From: Pacificispira sp040217575
GTDB taxonomy: Bacteria; Pseudomonadota; Alphaproteobacteria; UBA8366; Aestuariispiraceae
Direction of reading: 5' to 3'
Assembly: GCA_040217575.1 (NCBI GenBank)
Contig: JAVJPW010000004.1
Span: 62,001 to 126,000, forward strand
DNA: 64,000 nucleotides
Shown: positions 43,792-52,846 of the stretch, one piece after another
Numbering within the stretch: position 1 is the first letter of the stretch
How the letters are laid out: each line of letters starts with the position of its first letter
Translations under genes and position numbers: made by a program
The notes under the pieces: model-generated
What the model saw: only the letters and a program-made list of their open reading frames with translations
What the model was told of the DNA's origin: nothing
Databases searched by the model: none

Positions 43792-44256
43792 ATGACAAAA
43801 GACGGACGTCACGCCGAAATCTTTGCGCGCATTCGCGCCTTGGCCGACGGGGAAACCGACACAATCGCCATCATGGCGACAACCGTGTGCGAACTGCACC
43901 ATGGCGACGACCGTTTCGACTGGGTCGGTTTCTACCGCAATGTCGGCAATGAAACGCTGAAGATCGGTCCCTATCAGGGCGGCCACGGGTGTCTGACCAT
44001 CCCCTTCTCCCGCGGCGTCTGCGGTGCCTGCGCGCGCACCGGCGATGTACAGCTGGTAGACGATGTGGATGAATTCGACGACCACATTGCATGTTCGGCA
44101 ACGACGCGTTCGGAACTGGTGTTGCCGGTACATGATGCGAAGGGCGCGCTGATCGGCGTTTTGGACATTGACAGCGACGAGCCGGAAGCCTTTGACGATG
44201 AAGATGTGGACGCCCTGTCCGGTCTGATGCGGGAATTGTTCGCCCGCGCACAGTAA
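43792..44256 (+). CDS. msrC: Free methionine-(R)-sulfoxide reductase (GAF fold)
   Basis: 154 residues of a single GAF domain. Cys67, Cys77 and Cys101 have the same spacing (10 and 24) as the active cysteines 84, 94 and 118 of the E. coli enzyme, and an additional Cys80 is present. It reduces free Met-R-sulfoxide in the cytosol with thioredoxin, repairing oxidised methionine. It follows the DapA-like gene by 18 bases. The presence of an oxidant-producing NOX homologue in the same window is of interest, but no direct link is shown. Confidence 0.9.
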   Translation: MTKDGRHAEIFARIRALADGETDTIAIMATTVCELHHGDDRFDWVGFYRNVGNETLKIGPYQGGHGCLTIPFSRGVCGACARTGDVQLVDDVDEFDDHIACSATTRSELVLPVHDAKGALIGVLDIDSDEPEAFDDEDVDALSGLMRELFARAQ

Positions 44257-44293
44257 TCGCCCACGGACGGACGTTCCGCCCCCGGGTTAGCGC

Positions 44294-45499
44294 CTATTCG
44301 GCGGCGTTCGCCGCGCGCTGTCCGGCAGAATCCATAAGCGATGCGACAGCCGCATCGACGGCCCCGTTCCCCAGCGGGATGCCATGGCGGCGCAGAACCA
44401 GTTCAACTGCCGCAAGCGACCCCAGGATCATCGGTTCGTTGATGTCGCCCATATGGCCGATACGGAAACCCTTGCCACGGAACGGCCCGATGCCGGAGCC
44501 GATATGCAGGTTCATTTCACGGCCGGTCGCCCGGATTTCCTCTGCATCGACACCATCGGGCGTCAGGATGGACGTAACACTGTCGGCCCTTTCCTGCGGA
44601 TTCAGCGCGTTGAACTGGATGGCGCCGGCTTCCGCCCACCGGGACACGGCTGCTTGAACCGCGCGGGCAAGGCGTTTGTGCCGCGCAATCACGCCGTCCA
44701 GAGTTTCTTCGGCAATCATCTTCAGCGATTCTTCCAGACCGAAGATCTGGTGTTCCGGTGCGGTGCCGCAGAAACGCTGGTAATGTTCACCCGCAATCCG
44801 GGTTCGCCAGTCCCAATACCGTCGTGGTGCCGTGGCGGTCTTTGTCGCCTCCATCGCGCGGTCGTTGGTTGCGACCAAAGACAGTCCCGGCGGCATCATC
44901 AGGCCCTTTTGAGAAGCGGCGACGGTGACATCGACCCCCCACTTATCCATCGGAAAATCTGTGGTCGCCAGCGACGCGATCGTATCAACGCAGAAAAGGG
45001 CCGGATGCCCCGCCGCGTCGATCGCGGCACGCGCGGCAGCCACGTCGCTTTTGACGCCCGTCGCGGTTTCGACATGAACGAACAAAACAGCCTTGATCTT
45101 GCGTTCCGTGTCGGCGCGCAGTGCCTCCTCAATTCCGTTGGGATCGATCGCGCGGCGCCAATCACTTGGCACCGTGCGGCATTGAAAGCCCATAGCGTCC
45201 GCCATGGAACGCCAAGATTCCGAGAAAACACCGGTTTCGGGAATCAGCACCTCGTCACCCGGTGACAGAAGGTTGGTCAGTGTCGCTTCCCAGCCACCAT
45301 GACCGTTCGCGGCAAACATATGGACGATACCGTCGGTCTGAAACAACGCCTTAACGTCCTGAAACAGCCGGTCGCAAAGCTCCATGAAGTCGGGACCGGA
45401 AAAGTCGACCGACTGGCGGTGCATCGCGCGAAGGATTCGGTCCGGAATAGGCGTCGGGCCAGGGCTCAACAGAAACTGGTAACCACGATCGACACGCAT
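44294..45499 (-). CDS. Class V aminotransferase (serine/alanine-glyoxylate type)
   Basis: 401 residues, PLP fold-type I. FLLSPGPTPIPDRILRAM at the N-terminus, ANGHGGWEATLTNLLSPGD, the cofactor Asp in FCVDTIASLATTDFPMD and the Schiff-base Lys in VAASQKGLMMPPGLS are diagnostic of the SGAT/AGXT group. It may transaminate serine or alanine with glyoxylate, or act on related amines such as in purine catabolism. ATG at 45499 has GAGG 7 bases upstream. A promoter candidate lies 35-64 bases before the start. Confidence 0.82.
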   Translation of the reverse strand: MRVDRGYQFLLSPGPTPIPDRILRAMHRQSVDFSGPDFMELCDRLFQDVKALFQTDGIVHMFAANGHGGWEATLTNLLSPGDEVLIPETGVFSESWRSMADAMGFQCRTVPSDWRRAIDPNGIEEALRADTERKIKAVLFVHVETATGVKSDVAAARAAIDAAGHPALFCVDTIASLATTDFPMDKWGVDVTVAASQKGLMMPPGLSLVATNDRAMEATKTATAPRRYWDWRTRIAGEHYQRFCGTAPEHQIFGLEESLKMIAEETLDGVIARHKRLARAVQAAVSRWAEAGAIQFNALNPQERADSVTSILTPDGVDAEEIRATGREMNLHIGSGIGPFRGKGFRIGHMGDINEPMILGSLAAVELVLRRHGIPLGNGAVDAAVASLMDSAGQRAANAAE

Positions 45500-45533
45500 G
45501 CCTGACCTCACATCAAGTTTTGAACGGATCTGT

Positions 45534-45563
45534 ATAGTAAAAGAAGCGTAAAAATTAGGTGAA
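45534..45563 (-). promoter_or_regulatory. Candidate promoter for the class V aminotransferase gene
   Basis: On the minus strand TTCACC (45563-45558) and TACTAT (45539-45534) are spaced by 18 bases, each matching four of six consensus positions. The surrounding 60 bases are A/T-rich, unlike the coding DNA. Confidence 0.4.
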
Positions 45564-45598
45564 TAACCCCACCCGTCAACCGGAATGGGATGCCGGCG

Positions 45599-46348
45599 CT
45601 ATTTCTTTTCAGGACCCGCACGGCGCAAGGATTCGATGATCCCGTGCAGGGTTCGGATATCCTGATCCGTCAGGCCGGCACGCTGGTACATGTTGCGGAT
45701 GTTACGCATGACAACCGGACGCATATCGGGGGACCGGAAAAAGCCGCCTTCATCCAGGCCACGGCCCAACCGGTCGATGACGATATCAATCTCGTTCCGG
45801 GTCGCCGGACGTCCATCGCCAATGTCGACCGTGCTTTCCGGTGCACCGACTTCGGCCGTGTACCATTCATAGCCGATCAGCAGGACAGCCTGCGCGAGGT
45901 TGAGAGAGGTAAACCCCGGATTGAGCGGGACCCGGATGATCGCGTCCGCCAGCGCGACATCTTCGGTCGTAAGGCCCGACCGTTCACCGCCGAACAGGAC
46001 GCCACAACGCCGCGTTTCCCCGTCCCCATTAGCCGAATAGGCGCGGATATCCCCAGCGGCACCGCGCGGCGTGAACAGGGTTTCCACCATTTCGCGTTTG
46101 CGTGCGGTCGTCGCATAAATGCGTGTCAGGTCGGCCACAGCGTCACTGGTCGTATCAAAAAGTCGTGCGCCATCAATGACTTCCAGCGCGCCGGACGATG
46201 CATCGCGGGCCTTCTGGTTCGGCCATCCGTCACGGGGCCGGACAATCCGCATTTCCGTCAACCCGCAGTTCAGCATGGCGCGCGCGCACATGCCGATATT
46301 CTCCCCCATCTGCGGGTCCACCAGGATGACGACAGGGCCTGTACTCAT
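45599..46348 (-). CDS. trmJ: tRNA (cytidine/uridine-2'-O-)-methyltransferase TrmJ-like
   Basis: 249 residues of the SPOUT (SpoU) family. VVILVDPQMGENIGMCARAMLNCGL is motif 1, GVLFGGERSGLTTEDVALAD motif 2, and IRVPLNPGFTSLNLAQAVLLIGYE motif 3 with the knot. It methylates the 2'-OH of tRNA nucleotide 32. The ATG at 46348 overlaps the era stop by four bases; the frame is open further upstream but unconserved. It ends the lepB-rnc-era-trmJ block. Confidence 0.88.
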   Translation of the reverse strand: MSTGPVVILVDPQMGENIGMCARAMLNCGLTEMRIVRPRDGWPNQKARDASSGALEVIDGARLFDTTSDAVADLTRIYATTARKREMVETLFTPRGAAGDIRAYSANGDGETRRCGVLFGGERSGLTTEDVALADAIIRVPLNPGFTSLNLAQAVLLIGYEWYTAEVGAPESTVDIGDGRPATRNEIDIVIDRLGRGLDEGGFFRSPDMRPVVMRNIRNMYQRAGLTDQDIRTLHGIIESLRRAGPEKK

Positions 46349-47262
46349 GCACGGAAGTCCAGATTCCATACGCGGTATCGTTCCGGGTCGTCCTGCCAGC
46401 GGTCGCGGACTTTCACGTAAAGGAACAAATGGACACGGCATTCCAGCATGTCTTCCAGTTCCTTGCGCGCCGATGCGCCCACGGTCCGAACCTTTGAGCC
46501 GCCCTTACCCAGTACGATCTTGCGCTGGCTGTCACGCTCAACATAGATCACCTGTTCAATCTTGACGGAACCGTCCTTCCGGACCTCGTAATTTTCCGTC
46601 TCCACCGTCAATGAATAGGGCAATTCCTGGTGCACGTTCAAAAACAGCTTCTCGCGGGTTACCTCCGCCGCCAGCAGCATCTGCGGCATGTCTGACAACT
46701 GATCTTCGGGGAACAGCCACGGGCTTACCGGCATGCGTTCTGCCAGGTGGTCGATCAAATCTTCGGTGCCGTCTCCCTTTGTCGCCGCGATCATGAAAAT
46801 ATCACTGAAGAGTTCCGTCTTGTTCAGCCGGTCCGCCAGCAACAGTAACTCGTCGCGTTTCACCAGATCGATCTTGTTCAGTGCCAGAACGGCCTTTCGC
46901 CCGGATTCCTTGAGCCCTTTCAGGATATCTTCAACTTCCGGCGTGACGCCACCTTGTGCATCCACCAGCAGAACCGTTGCATCGGCATCCTGTGCGCCCG
47001 ACCAGGCGGCGGACACCATGGCCCGGTCCAGTCGGCGCTTCGGCTTGAAGATACCGGGCGTGTCGATGAACGCGATCTGAACCTGATCGCGAAGCGCGAT
47101 TCCCAATACCCGCGTGCGGGTCGTCTGAACCTTATGAGTGACAATGGAGATCTTTGCCCCGACCAGCAGATTCACCAGTGTCGATTTCCCCGCATTGGGG
47201 GCGCCGATAACGGCGGCAAAGCCACAGCGCGTCTGCATACCGTTTGAACCATCCTCAGTCAT
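46345..47262 (-). CDS. era: GTPase Era
   Basis: 305 residues. G1 GAPNAGKST, G3 DTPGIF, G4 NKID and G5-like AATKGDG motifs form the GTPase, and the C-terminal KH domain (VIYVERDSQRKIVLGKGGSKVR) binds the 3' end of 16S rRNA. Era assists 30S ribosome maturation. The start overlaps the end of rnc by eight bases, and its stop overlaps trmJ, so the chain is translationally coupled. Confidence 0.97.
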   Translation of the reverse strand: MTEDGSNGMQTRCGFAAVIGAPNAGKSTLVNLLVGAKISIVTHKVQTTRTRVLGIALRDQVQIAFIDTPGIFKPKRRLDRAMVSAAWSGAQDADATVLLVDAQGGVTPEVEDILKGLKESGRKAVLALNKIDLVKRDELLLLADRLNKTELFSDIFMIAATKGDGTEDLIDHLAERMPVSPWLFPEDQLSDMPQMLLAAEVTREKLFLNVHQELPYSLTVETENYEVRKDGSVKIEQVIYVERDSQRKIVLGKGGSKVRTVGASARKELEDMLECRVHLFLYVKVRDRWQDDPERYRVWNLDFRA

Positions 47263-47944
47263 TTGCGCCTGCCACCCGCGCCAGCATCAGGCTGGCGGCT
47301 TCCTGTTCGGCCTGTCGCTTGGCGCGGCCTTCCGCCTCCTCATGGCCATGGCCTTTCACCGTCACGCGCACCCGGAAGACAGGGGCATGAGCCGGCCCCT
47401 GGGTCGAAACGATTTCATAGTCCGGCAGGCCCAGTTCGCGCGCCATGGTCCATTCCTGAAGGGTTGATTTCGGATCGCGCGGCGGTTTCGGGTCTGCCGA
47501 CAGGCGCTGTTCCCAATTGGCAGAGACGAACCTGCGGGCCACGTCCATCCCGCCATCCAGATACATCGCCGCGATCAGCGCTTCGCATACGTCCGCCAGA
47601 ATGGCAGGATTGTCGGCGCCAGTCAGGTCTTCGGACTGGCCAAGCAGTATCGCCCCCCCGATTTCAAGCTCCGATGCGATTTCAGCAAGGGTTTCCCGGC
47701 GAACCAGTGCATTAAATCTTTTGGAAAGGTGGCCTTCCGGTTCGGCCGGAAAGGCATCCAGCAACAGGTCCGCGATGACCATGCCCAGTACGCGGTCGCC
47801 CAGGAATTCCAGGCGCTCATAACTTTCGGTCGGGGCGTGGTTGAAGCTTCGGTGTGTAAGCGCCCGGGTAACCAGGCTACGGTCGGAAAATCGATGGCCC
47901 AACCGCCCTTCCAGCGCCTGGATCGCCGCGTCAGTCGACGACAT
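47255..47944 (-). CDS. rnc: Ribonuclease III
   Basis: 229 residues. The RNase III signature SYERLEFLGDRVLGM supplies Glu43, Glu46 and Asp50; the second metal site is in LADVCEALIAAMYLDGG. A C-terminal double-stranded RNA-binding domain starts near DPKSTLQEW and ends at QAEQEAASLML. It cleaves dsRNA in rRNA precursors and mRNAs. The ATG at 47944 overlaps the end of lepB by 14 bases; the longer frame up to 48301 lies antiparallel to nothing but inside lepB in another frame and is not conserved. Confidence 0.95.
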   Translation of the reverse strand: MSSTDAAIQALEGRLGHRFSDRSLVTRALTHRSFNHAPTESYERLEFLGDRVLGMVIADLLLDAFPAEPEGHLSKRFNALVRRETLAEIASELEIGGAILLGQSEDLTGADNPAILADVCEALIAAMYLDGGMDVARRFVSANWEQRLSADPKPPRDPKSTLQEWTMARELGLPDYEIVSTQGPAHAPVFRVRVTVKGHGHEEAEGRAKRQAEQEAASLMLARVAGAND

Positions 47945-48689
47945 CGAAAAGCCGGTCGAAACGAATCCCATCCTCCCCGATGGAGAAAAAGATGATCGTC
48001 GCCCGCCCGATGAAGTTTTCAACGGGGATGAATCCAACATCGCCCAGTACCCGGCTGTCCTGCGAATGGTCGCGGTTATCGCCCATGGCAAAGTAATGGC
48101 CGGCGGGAACAGTGAATTCCGCCGTATTGTCCAGGCGCCAATCATCGCCCATCGCTTCCAGGATCGGATGTTCGACCCCGTTCGGAAGAACTTCGACATA
48201 CTGCCTGACGGACCCGCCCAGACCTTCGCCATATTCAGCCTGATAGTCATCGACCAGAATACGTTCCACCGGTTCACCGTTGATATGCAGCACGCCCTCA
48301 ATCACCTGGATTGTGTCCCCGGGCAGACCAACCACGCGTTTGATGAAGTCGATCGACGTATCCGTCGGCTTCCGGAAAACAGCCACATCGCCCCGTTCCG
48401 GACCGTCGCCCAGAATACGGCCGGAAAAGCCAACGGGGCTATAGGGGAACGAATACTGCCCATACCCGTATGAGAATTTCGAAACGAACAGATAGTCCCC
48501 GATCTTCAAGGTCGGCAACATGGACCCGGACGGGATATTGAACGGTTCGAAAAAGAAGACCCGGCATCCAAACGCAATCAGGCCGGCCCAGATGATTGTC
48601 ATCACGGTTTCGCGGATCGTTCCGCGTTTCCGCCTGCCTGCACTCTTATCCGAATTATCTTCGGTTCCGGTCTCTGATTGGCGTACCAT
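47931..48689 (-). CDS. lepB: Signal peptidase I
   Basis: 252 residues. One membrane helix at about 28-46 is followed by the catalytic Ser56 in FNIPSGSMLPTL and general-base Lys117 in IDFIKRVVGLPGD; the box E motif GDNRDHSQDSR is also seen. It removes signal peptides from exported proteins at the periplasmic face. ATG at 48689 has AGGG five bases upstream; the frame continues upstream to 48767 without conservation. rnc overlaps its 3' end. Confidence 0.95.
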   Translation of the reverse strand: MVRQSETGTEDNSDKSAGRRKRGTIRETVMTIIWAGLIAFGCRVFFFEPFNIPSGSMLPTLKIGDYLFVSKFSYGYGQYSFPYSPVGFSGRILGDGPERGDVAVFRKPTDTSIDFIKRVVGLPGDTIQVIEGVLHINGEPVERILVDDYQAEYGEGLGGSVRQYVEVLPNGVEHPILEAMGDDWRLDNTAEFTVPAGHYFAMGDNRDHSQDSRVLGDVGFIPVENFIGRATIIFFSIGEDGIRFDRLFDVVD

Positions 48690-48811
48690 TAAGCCCTTCG
48701 ATCCCTGAAAATTCGGGACTTCCAATATATGTATCCGATGGCGCGGATATGGACCGCGGACGGACAATAAGTCAACCCCGCGCCCCCCTTGGCGGCAGGA
48801 CCTTGCATCAG

Positions 48812-49249
48812 CTAGCGGCTGCGCAGTTCGCGCGCGACCTCTTCCCGGTCCGCGGGCAGGGCCGACAGGATCACCATTGCATGGGCCAGACCCGCTTCGT
48901 CCGTCAGTGAGACATCCACCAACGGGACATGACCGTCGGGCATCAGCGAAAGTGCCCGGTCACGCGCCCCGCCGTGTAAGACCAGTGTCGGTTTTCCGCT
49001 GGGCAGAGGCCGCACTTCCATGTCCCGCCAGAAAACACCTTTTCGAAAGCCTGTACCCAGCGCCTTAGAACAGGCTTCTTTCGCGGCAAACATCTGCGCA
49101 TACCGGTCTGCGCGCTTTGCCGGACGCCGCTCCGCACGCTGACGTTCCCCATCGGTGAAACATCTGTGTGTGAACCGGTCGCCGAACCGTTCCAGCGAAT
49201 CGGCAATTCGGGATATCTGACACAGGTCCGTGCCGGTTCCGATAATCAC
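48812..49249 (-). CDS. acpS: Holo-[acyl-carrier-protein] synthase
   Basis: 145 residues. The N-terminal MIIGTGTDLCQISRI with metal-binding Asp8 and FAAKEACSKALGTGF with the second acidic ligand are diagnostic. It transfers 4'-phosphopantetheine from CoA to acyl carrier protein. The start is GTG at 49249, overlapping the DUF2062 stop by four bases. lepB starts 122 bases downstream. Acyl carrier protein itself is not in the window. Confidence 0.93.
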   Translation of the reverse strand: MIIGTGTDLCQISRIADSLERFGDRFTHRCFTDGERQRAERRPAKRADRYAQMFAAKEACSKALGTGFRKGVFWRDMEVRPLPSGKPTLVLHGGARDRALSLMPDGHVPLVDVSLTDEAGLAHAMVILSALPADREEVARELRSR

Positions 49250-49812
49250 GCGGCTTCCCCTGCCCCGGCTGTTTGGGCGGCACGAAGCTTACGCATGCGC
49301 CGCGCCGCCTGTGCGGCCTTCAGCCGTGCGACCAGCCGGTACATGGGAAAATAAACGATCGGCCAAACGACCAGCGACAGAATGAGCCCGCCGAGCAGCA
49401 TCGGCACAAGCACTTCGGAAAAGTTCGCCATCAGGAATGCCCAGTCGAATTCCCGTACCGGCATGGGTTCGGCCGGCCCCGGCATGATCGACGTACCAAG
49501 CTTGTAGATCGCCACCCAGATGAATGGGAATGTCCAGGGATTGCCGACCAAAGTCCCGAACGCAGACGCGATCAGATTCCCACGGATCAGGAAGGCTACC
49601 AAAGCCCCCAGCAGAAAATGAAATCCGACCAGCGGCGTGAAACTGACCGCGGCCCCGGCAGCAAAGCCCGCGGCAATGCTGTAGGCCGTTCCCGGCAACC
49701 GCGTTACCCGGCGCTGATAGTAGCGATAGGTCCGTTCAAGCCCCATGGTCGGCCATAGGACCCTGCCGGCCTTCTGCCAGAAAGATTGCGGTGTACGCCG
49801 TCGTAAAACCAT
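49246..49812 (-). CDS. DUF2062 membrane protein
   Basis: 188 residues with at least three hydrophobic segments. GTAYSIAAGFAAGAAVSFTPLVGFHFLLGALVAFLIRGNLIASAFGTLVGNPWTFPF is the DUF2062 core (given here as overlapping pieces: SIAAGFAAGAAVSF, TPLVGFHFLLG, GNLIASAFGTLVGNPWT), ending with a basic Ala/Arg-rich tail. Its role is not known. It lies between rsh and acpS on the same strand, an arrangement common in alphaproteobacteria. Confidence 0.85.
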   Translation of the reverse strand: MVLRRRTPQSFWQKAGRVLWPTMGLERTYRYYQRRVTRLPGTAYSIAAGFAAGAAVSFTPLVGFHFLLGALVAFLIRGNLIASAFGTLVGNPWTFPFIWVAIYKLGTSIMPGPAEPMPVREFDWAFLMANFSEVLVPMLLGGLILSLVVWPIVYFPMYRLVARLKAAQAARRMRKLRAAQTAGAGEAA

Positions 49813-49832
49813 TTGTCCCAGATCTTGTCCCG

Positions 49833-51992
49833 TCAGGACCGTTCCACTGAATTGACCATCCGCGAGGCCCTCAGTGCTGCCAGAATATTATTTAATTGCC
49901 GCGCATCGCCTACTTCAATATCGATCAGCATCTCAAAAAAATCGGCACTGCGGTTGGTAAATTTCAGATTCGCGATATTTCCGCCATCGCGACCGATGAC
50001 GGCGGTCACTTCCGCAAGGGCGCCGGGCTCGTTGATAAGGATCGCGTGGATCCGCCCGGTAAATGCATTTCCGTCCACCGCGTCCCGGTCCCAGGATACA
50101 TCCAACCAACGTTCCGGCATATCCGAGAAATTTTCCAGCGTCGGGCAATCCATATTATGGATCGTAACACCCTTTCCGGTGGTCACGATGCCGATGATCC
50201 TGTCGCCCGGCAGCGGGTGGCAGCAGCGTGCAAAATGAATTGCCATATGGGGAATGAGACCGCGGATCGGGATGGCGTCCGAACTGTTTGGCGAAATCTG
50301 TCCCGGGACCGGTTTCAGCTTCTGGGACTTCTTTTCCTTCTCCTTCTCCCGCGCGCCCGGATAGGCGGCGAACAGGACTTCCCGGGCGGGTGTTCTCCCT
50401 TCCCCGACCGCGACCACGATATCGTCCGGTTCGTCTGCATCGAACCGCTTCAGAGTTCCTTTCAGGGCCTTGTCGGTCAGTTCATAACCGGCAGACTTGA
50501 ACGCGCGTTCCAGAATTTCCCTGCCAAGCCGTACATACTGTTCACGCTGAACCGACCGGACATACCGCCGGATGCAGGCCCGGGCCTTGCCCGTGACGAC
50601 GAAGGTTTCCCACGCCGGGGACGGCGTCTGTGCCTTTGACGTGACAACTTCGACCTGGTCGCCGTTGCGCAATTCGGTCCGAAGCGGCACCAGGCGGCCA
50701 TTGACCCGTGCTGCGGTGCATCGGTTTCCCACATCGGTATGGACGGCATAGGCAAAATCGACCGGTGTAGACCCGCGCGGTAGCGCGTGAAGGTCCCCCT
50801 TTGGGGTAAAGATGAACACCTGATCGGCGAACATCTCCATCTTTGTGTGCTCAAGGAAATCTTCCGGTCCGGCGGCATTTTCCAGGATTTCCAGCAGTTC
50901 GCGAAGCCAGCGATACTGGCGTCCTTCGCGTTGGCCGGCGGTTGCCGCATTCTTGAAATTATCCTTGTACCGCCAATGTGCAGCGACCCCCAGTTCGGCG
51001 ATTTCATGCATCGCGCGGGTGCGAATCTGAATTTCGATGCGCTGATTTTCCGGCCCGATAACGCCGGTATGAAGCGAACGATACCCGTTCGGCTTGGGGA
51101 GTGAGATATAGTCCTTGAACCGGCCCGGCACCATGGAATAACTGCCGTGGATCGTGCCCAACGCCTGATAGCATTGCTCCATATCCTCCACCAGGACACG
51201 GAACGCCATGATGTCGGACAATTGTTCGAACCCGATATTCTGGCGCTGCATTTTGCGCCAAATCGAATAGGGCCGCTTCTGCCGGCCGGAGACTTCGACC
51301 TTAAGGCCGCTTTCCTGCAGTTCCTTTTCCAGGCGCGTGCGAATACGTTCCACAATGTCCCCGCCGGATTCCGCCAGGAAGTCCAACCGCGCCACGATCG
51401 AGGATCGCGCATCCGGATTCAGTTCCTGGAAGGCGATGTCCTCCAGTTCCTCCTGCCAGTCGCGGATGCCGATGCGCTGTGTCAACGGGACATAAATGTC
51501 CATGGTTTCCCGCGCGATGCGGCGGCGTTTTTCGGACGAAGAAATGAAATGCAGGGTCCGCATGTTGTGAAGCCGGTCCGCCAGTTTGACGATCAGGACC
51601 CGGATGTCCTCCGACATCGCAAGGACAAGCTTCTGGAAATTCTGCGCCTGTTTCGTACGGTCGGACTGGAGTTCCAACTGGGACAGCTTGGTCACGCCGT
51701 CGACCAGAACGGCAACCTCCTCCCCGAACGTCTTGCGGATCTCATCAACGGTGACATCCGTGTCTTCGACCGTGTCGTGCAGAAGGCCGGTAATGATCGA
51801 AGCGCTGTCCAGCCGCTTGTCGCTTAAAATGCCCGCGACTTCAACCGGATGCGAAAAATACGGATCGCCACTGGCGCGCTTCTGGGTGCCGTGCGCCTTG
51901 ACGGTGAAGACATAGGCCCGGTTCAACGCATCCTCGTCCGCACCGGGCTCATAAGTCCTTACCCGCTCCACCAGTTCGAACTGGCGCATCAT
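49833..51992 (-). CDS. rsh: Bifunctional (p)ppGpp synthetase/hydrolase
   Basis: 719 residues with HD hydrolase (LLHDTVEDTD intact), synthetase (RPYSIWRKMQRQ, FRVLVEDMEQCYQALG), TGS (FIFTPKGDLHALPRG) and C-terminal ACT domains (NEPGALAEVTAVIGRDGGNIANLKF). Both catalytic halves look active, as in the single Rel/Spo protein of alphaproteobacteria. It makes and degrades the starvation alarmone (p)ppGpp. rpoZ lies upstream on the same strand, but the terminator between them suggests a separate promoter for rsh. Confidence 0.95.
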   Translation of the reverse strand: MMRQFELVERVRTYEPGADEDALNRAYVFTVKAHGTQKRASGDPYFSHPVEVAGILSDKRLDSASIITGLLHDTVEDTDVTVDEIRKTFGEEVAVLVDGVTKLSQLELQSDRTKQAQNFQKLVLAMSEDIRVLIVKLADRLHNMRTLHFISSSEKRRRIARETMDIYVPLTQRIGIRDWQEELEDIAFQELNPDARSSIVARLDFLAESGGDIVERIRTRLEKELQESGLKVEVSGRQKRPYSIWRKMQRQNIGFEQLSDIMAFRVLVEDMEQCYQALGTIHGSYSMVPGRFKDYISLPKPNGYRSLHTGVIGPENQRIEIQIRTRAMHEIAELGVAAHWRYKDNFKNAATAGQREGRQYRWLRELLEILENAAGPEDFLEHTKMEMFADQVFIFTPKGDLHALPRGSTPVDFAYAVHTDVGNRCTAARVNGRLVPLRTELRNGDQVEVVTSKAQTPSPAWETFVVTGKARACIRRYVRSVQREQYVRLGREILERAFKSAGYELTDKALKGTLKRFDADEPDDIVVAVGEGRTPAREVLFAAYPGAREKEKEKKSQKLKPVPGQISPNSSDAIPIRGLIPHMAIHFARCCHPLPGDRIIGIVTTGKGVTIHNMDCPTLENFSDMPERWLDVSWDRDAVDGNAFTGRIHAILINEPGALAEVTAVIGRDGGNIANLKFTNRSADFFEMLIDIEVGDARQLNNILAALRASRMVNSVERS

Positions 51993-52081
51993 GGCAATCG
52001 TCTATCCTTTCCGGCCGGATGCCGCGCGCTGTCCATCAGCGCTATTGCAGAATTCGGTATGATTAAAATTGGCGCTAACCG

Positions 52082-52121
52082 TAAAAATAAACAAGGCCCG
52101 GCGGTTAACCGACGGGCCTTG
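52082..52121 (-). terminator. Intrinsic terminator of rpoZ
   Basis: On the minus strand CAAGGCCCG pairs with CGGGCCTTG (9 bp, with an inner CGGTTAACCG dyad), followed by TTTATTTTT. It starts 25 bases after the rpoZ stop and precedes rsh. Confidence 0.88.
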
Positions 52122-52145
52122 AAGAATCGGGTCTACAACACCGGA

Positions 52146-52541
52146 TCAATCGTCGGCGTCGATATCCTCGAACCGCGGCACCTGCAGGCTTTCGCCCTGA
52201 TCGGCCGGCGCGTCCGGAATCGGACCCATATCGGGCATGGCCGGCATTTCATTATTGCCGATCGTGGTTGCCTGATAGGACTGTGCCTCTTCTTCCTCGT
52301 CCAGTTCGTCCGTGTCGATCAGACGCTGCATGCCGCGGATCAATTCGTCCGACAGTTCGTCGTGATCAACCTTGCTTTCGGCAATTTCACGCAAGGAGAC
52401 AACCGGGTTCTTGTCATTATCCCGGTCGACCTCAATCGCCGCGCCATTGGCAATGTCGCGGCTGCGCTGTGCCGCCAGCATGACCAGATCGAACCGGTTC
52501 GGAACCTTTTCAACGCAATCTTCTACGGTAACGCGGGCCAT
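52146..52541 (-). CDS. rpoZ: RNA polymerase omega subunit
   Basis: 131 residues. The N-terminal MARVTVEDCVEKVPNRFDLVMLAAQRSRDI with the AAQRSRDI motif is diagnostic of omega, which helps to fold the beta' subunit. The tail is longer than the about 90 residues of E. coli omega and is acidic. Omega also forms part of the ppGpp site 1 in RNA polymerase, which fits the neighbouring rsh gene. The gene ends at a strong terminator. Confidence 0.95.
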   Translation of the reverse strand: MARVTVEDCVEKVPNRFDLVMLAAQRSRDIANGAAIEVDRDNDKNPVVSLREIAESKVDHDELSDELIRGMQRLIDTDELDEEEEAQSYQATTIGNNEMPAMPDMGPIPDAPADQGESLQVPRFEDIDADD

Positions 52542-52846
52542 TCACTGCCACCTTTCCAAATCTTCTCAAGTCTTCCGCCAAGACGTCATCGTCGCATCCG
52601 GGGCGGTCTAGAATCGGGCGCAGGATATACGCGCTCATATCCTGATTTTCAAGGGTTTCTTGCCGGATCGAATGCCGCAAGACCACCGTACCCAAAGCGC
52701 CCGGAACCCGACCAAGCGCGCGATTCATTCCCCTTGATGGATTGCCCTCATCGCGTTACGAATTTTGGGAATTCAGGATAGACATTGCTTGGAAGCTTCT
52801 TCCAAAGACCATTTCTAACAATCTGTTTTTATTGGAGGATATTGTT
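52542..52846. other. Divergent intergenic region between rpoZ and the NYN gene
   Basis: 305 bases that must hold promoters for rpoZ (minus) and the NYN gene (plus). The part near 52790-52846 is A/T-rich and includes the dyad GGAAG/CTTCC near 52791-52803 and a GGAGG ribosome site at 52834-52838. No clear -35/-10 pair could be fixed by eye and no small gene is evident. Confidence 0.5.

Noticed and set aside
47945..48301. N-terminal extension of RNase III
   Set aside because: It lies inside lepB in another frame, and RNase III homology starts at the ATG at 47944.
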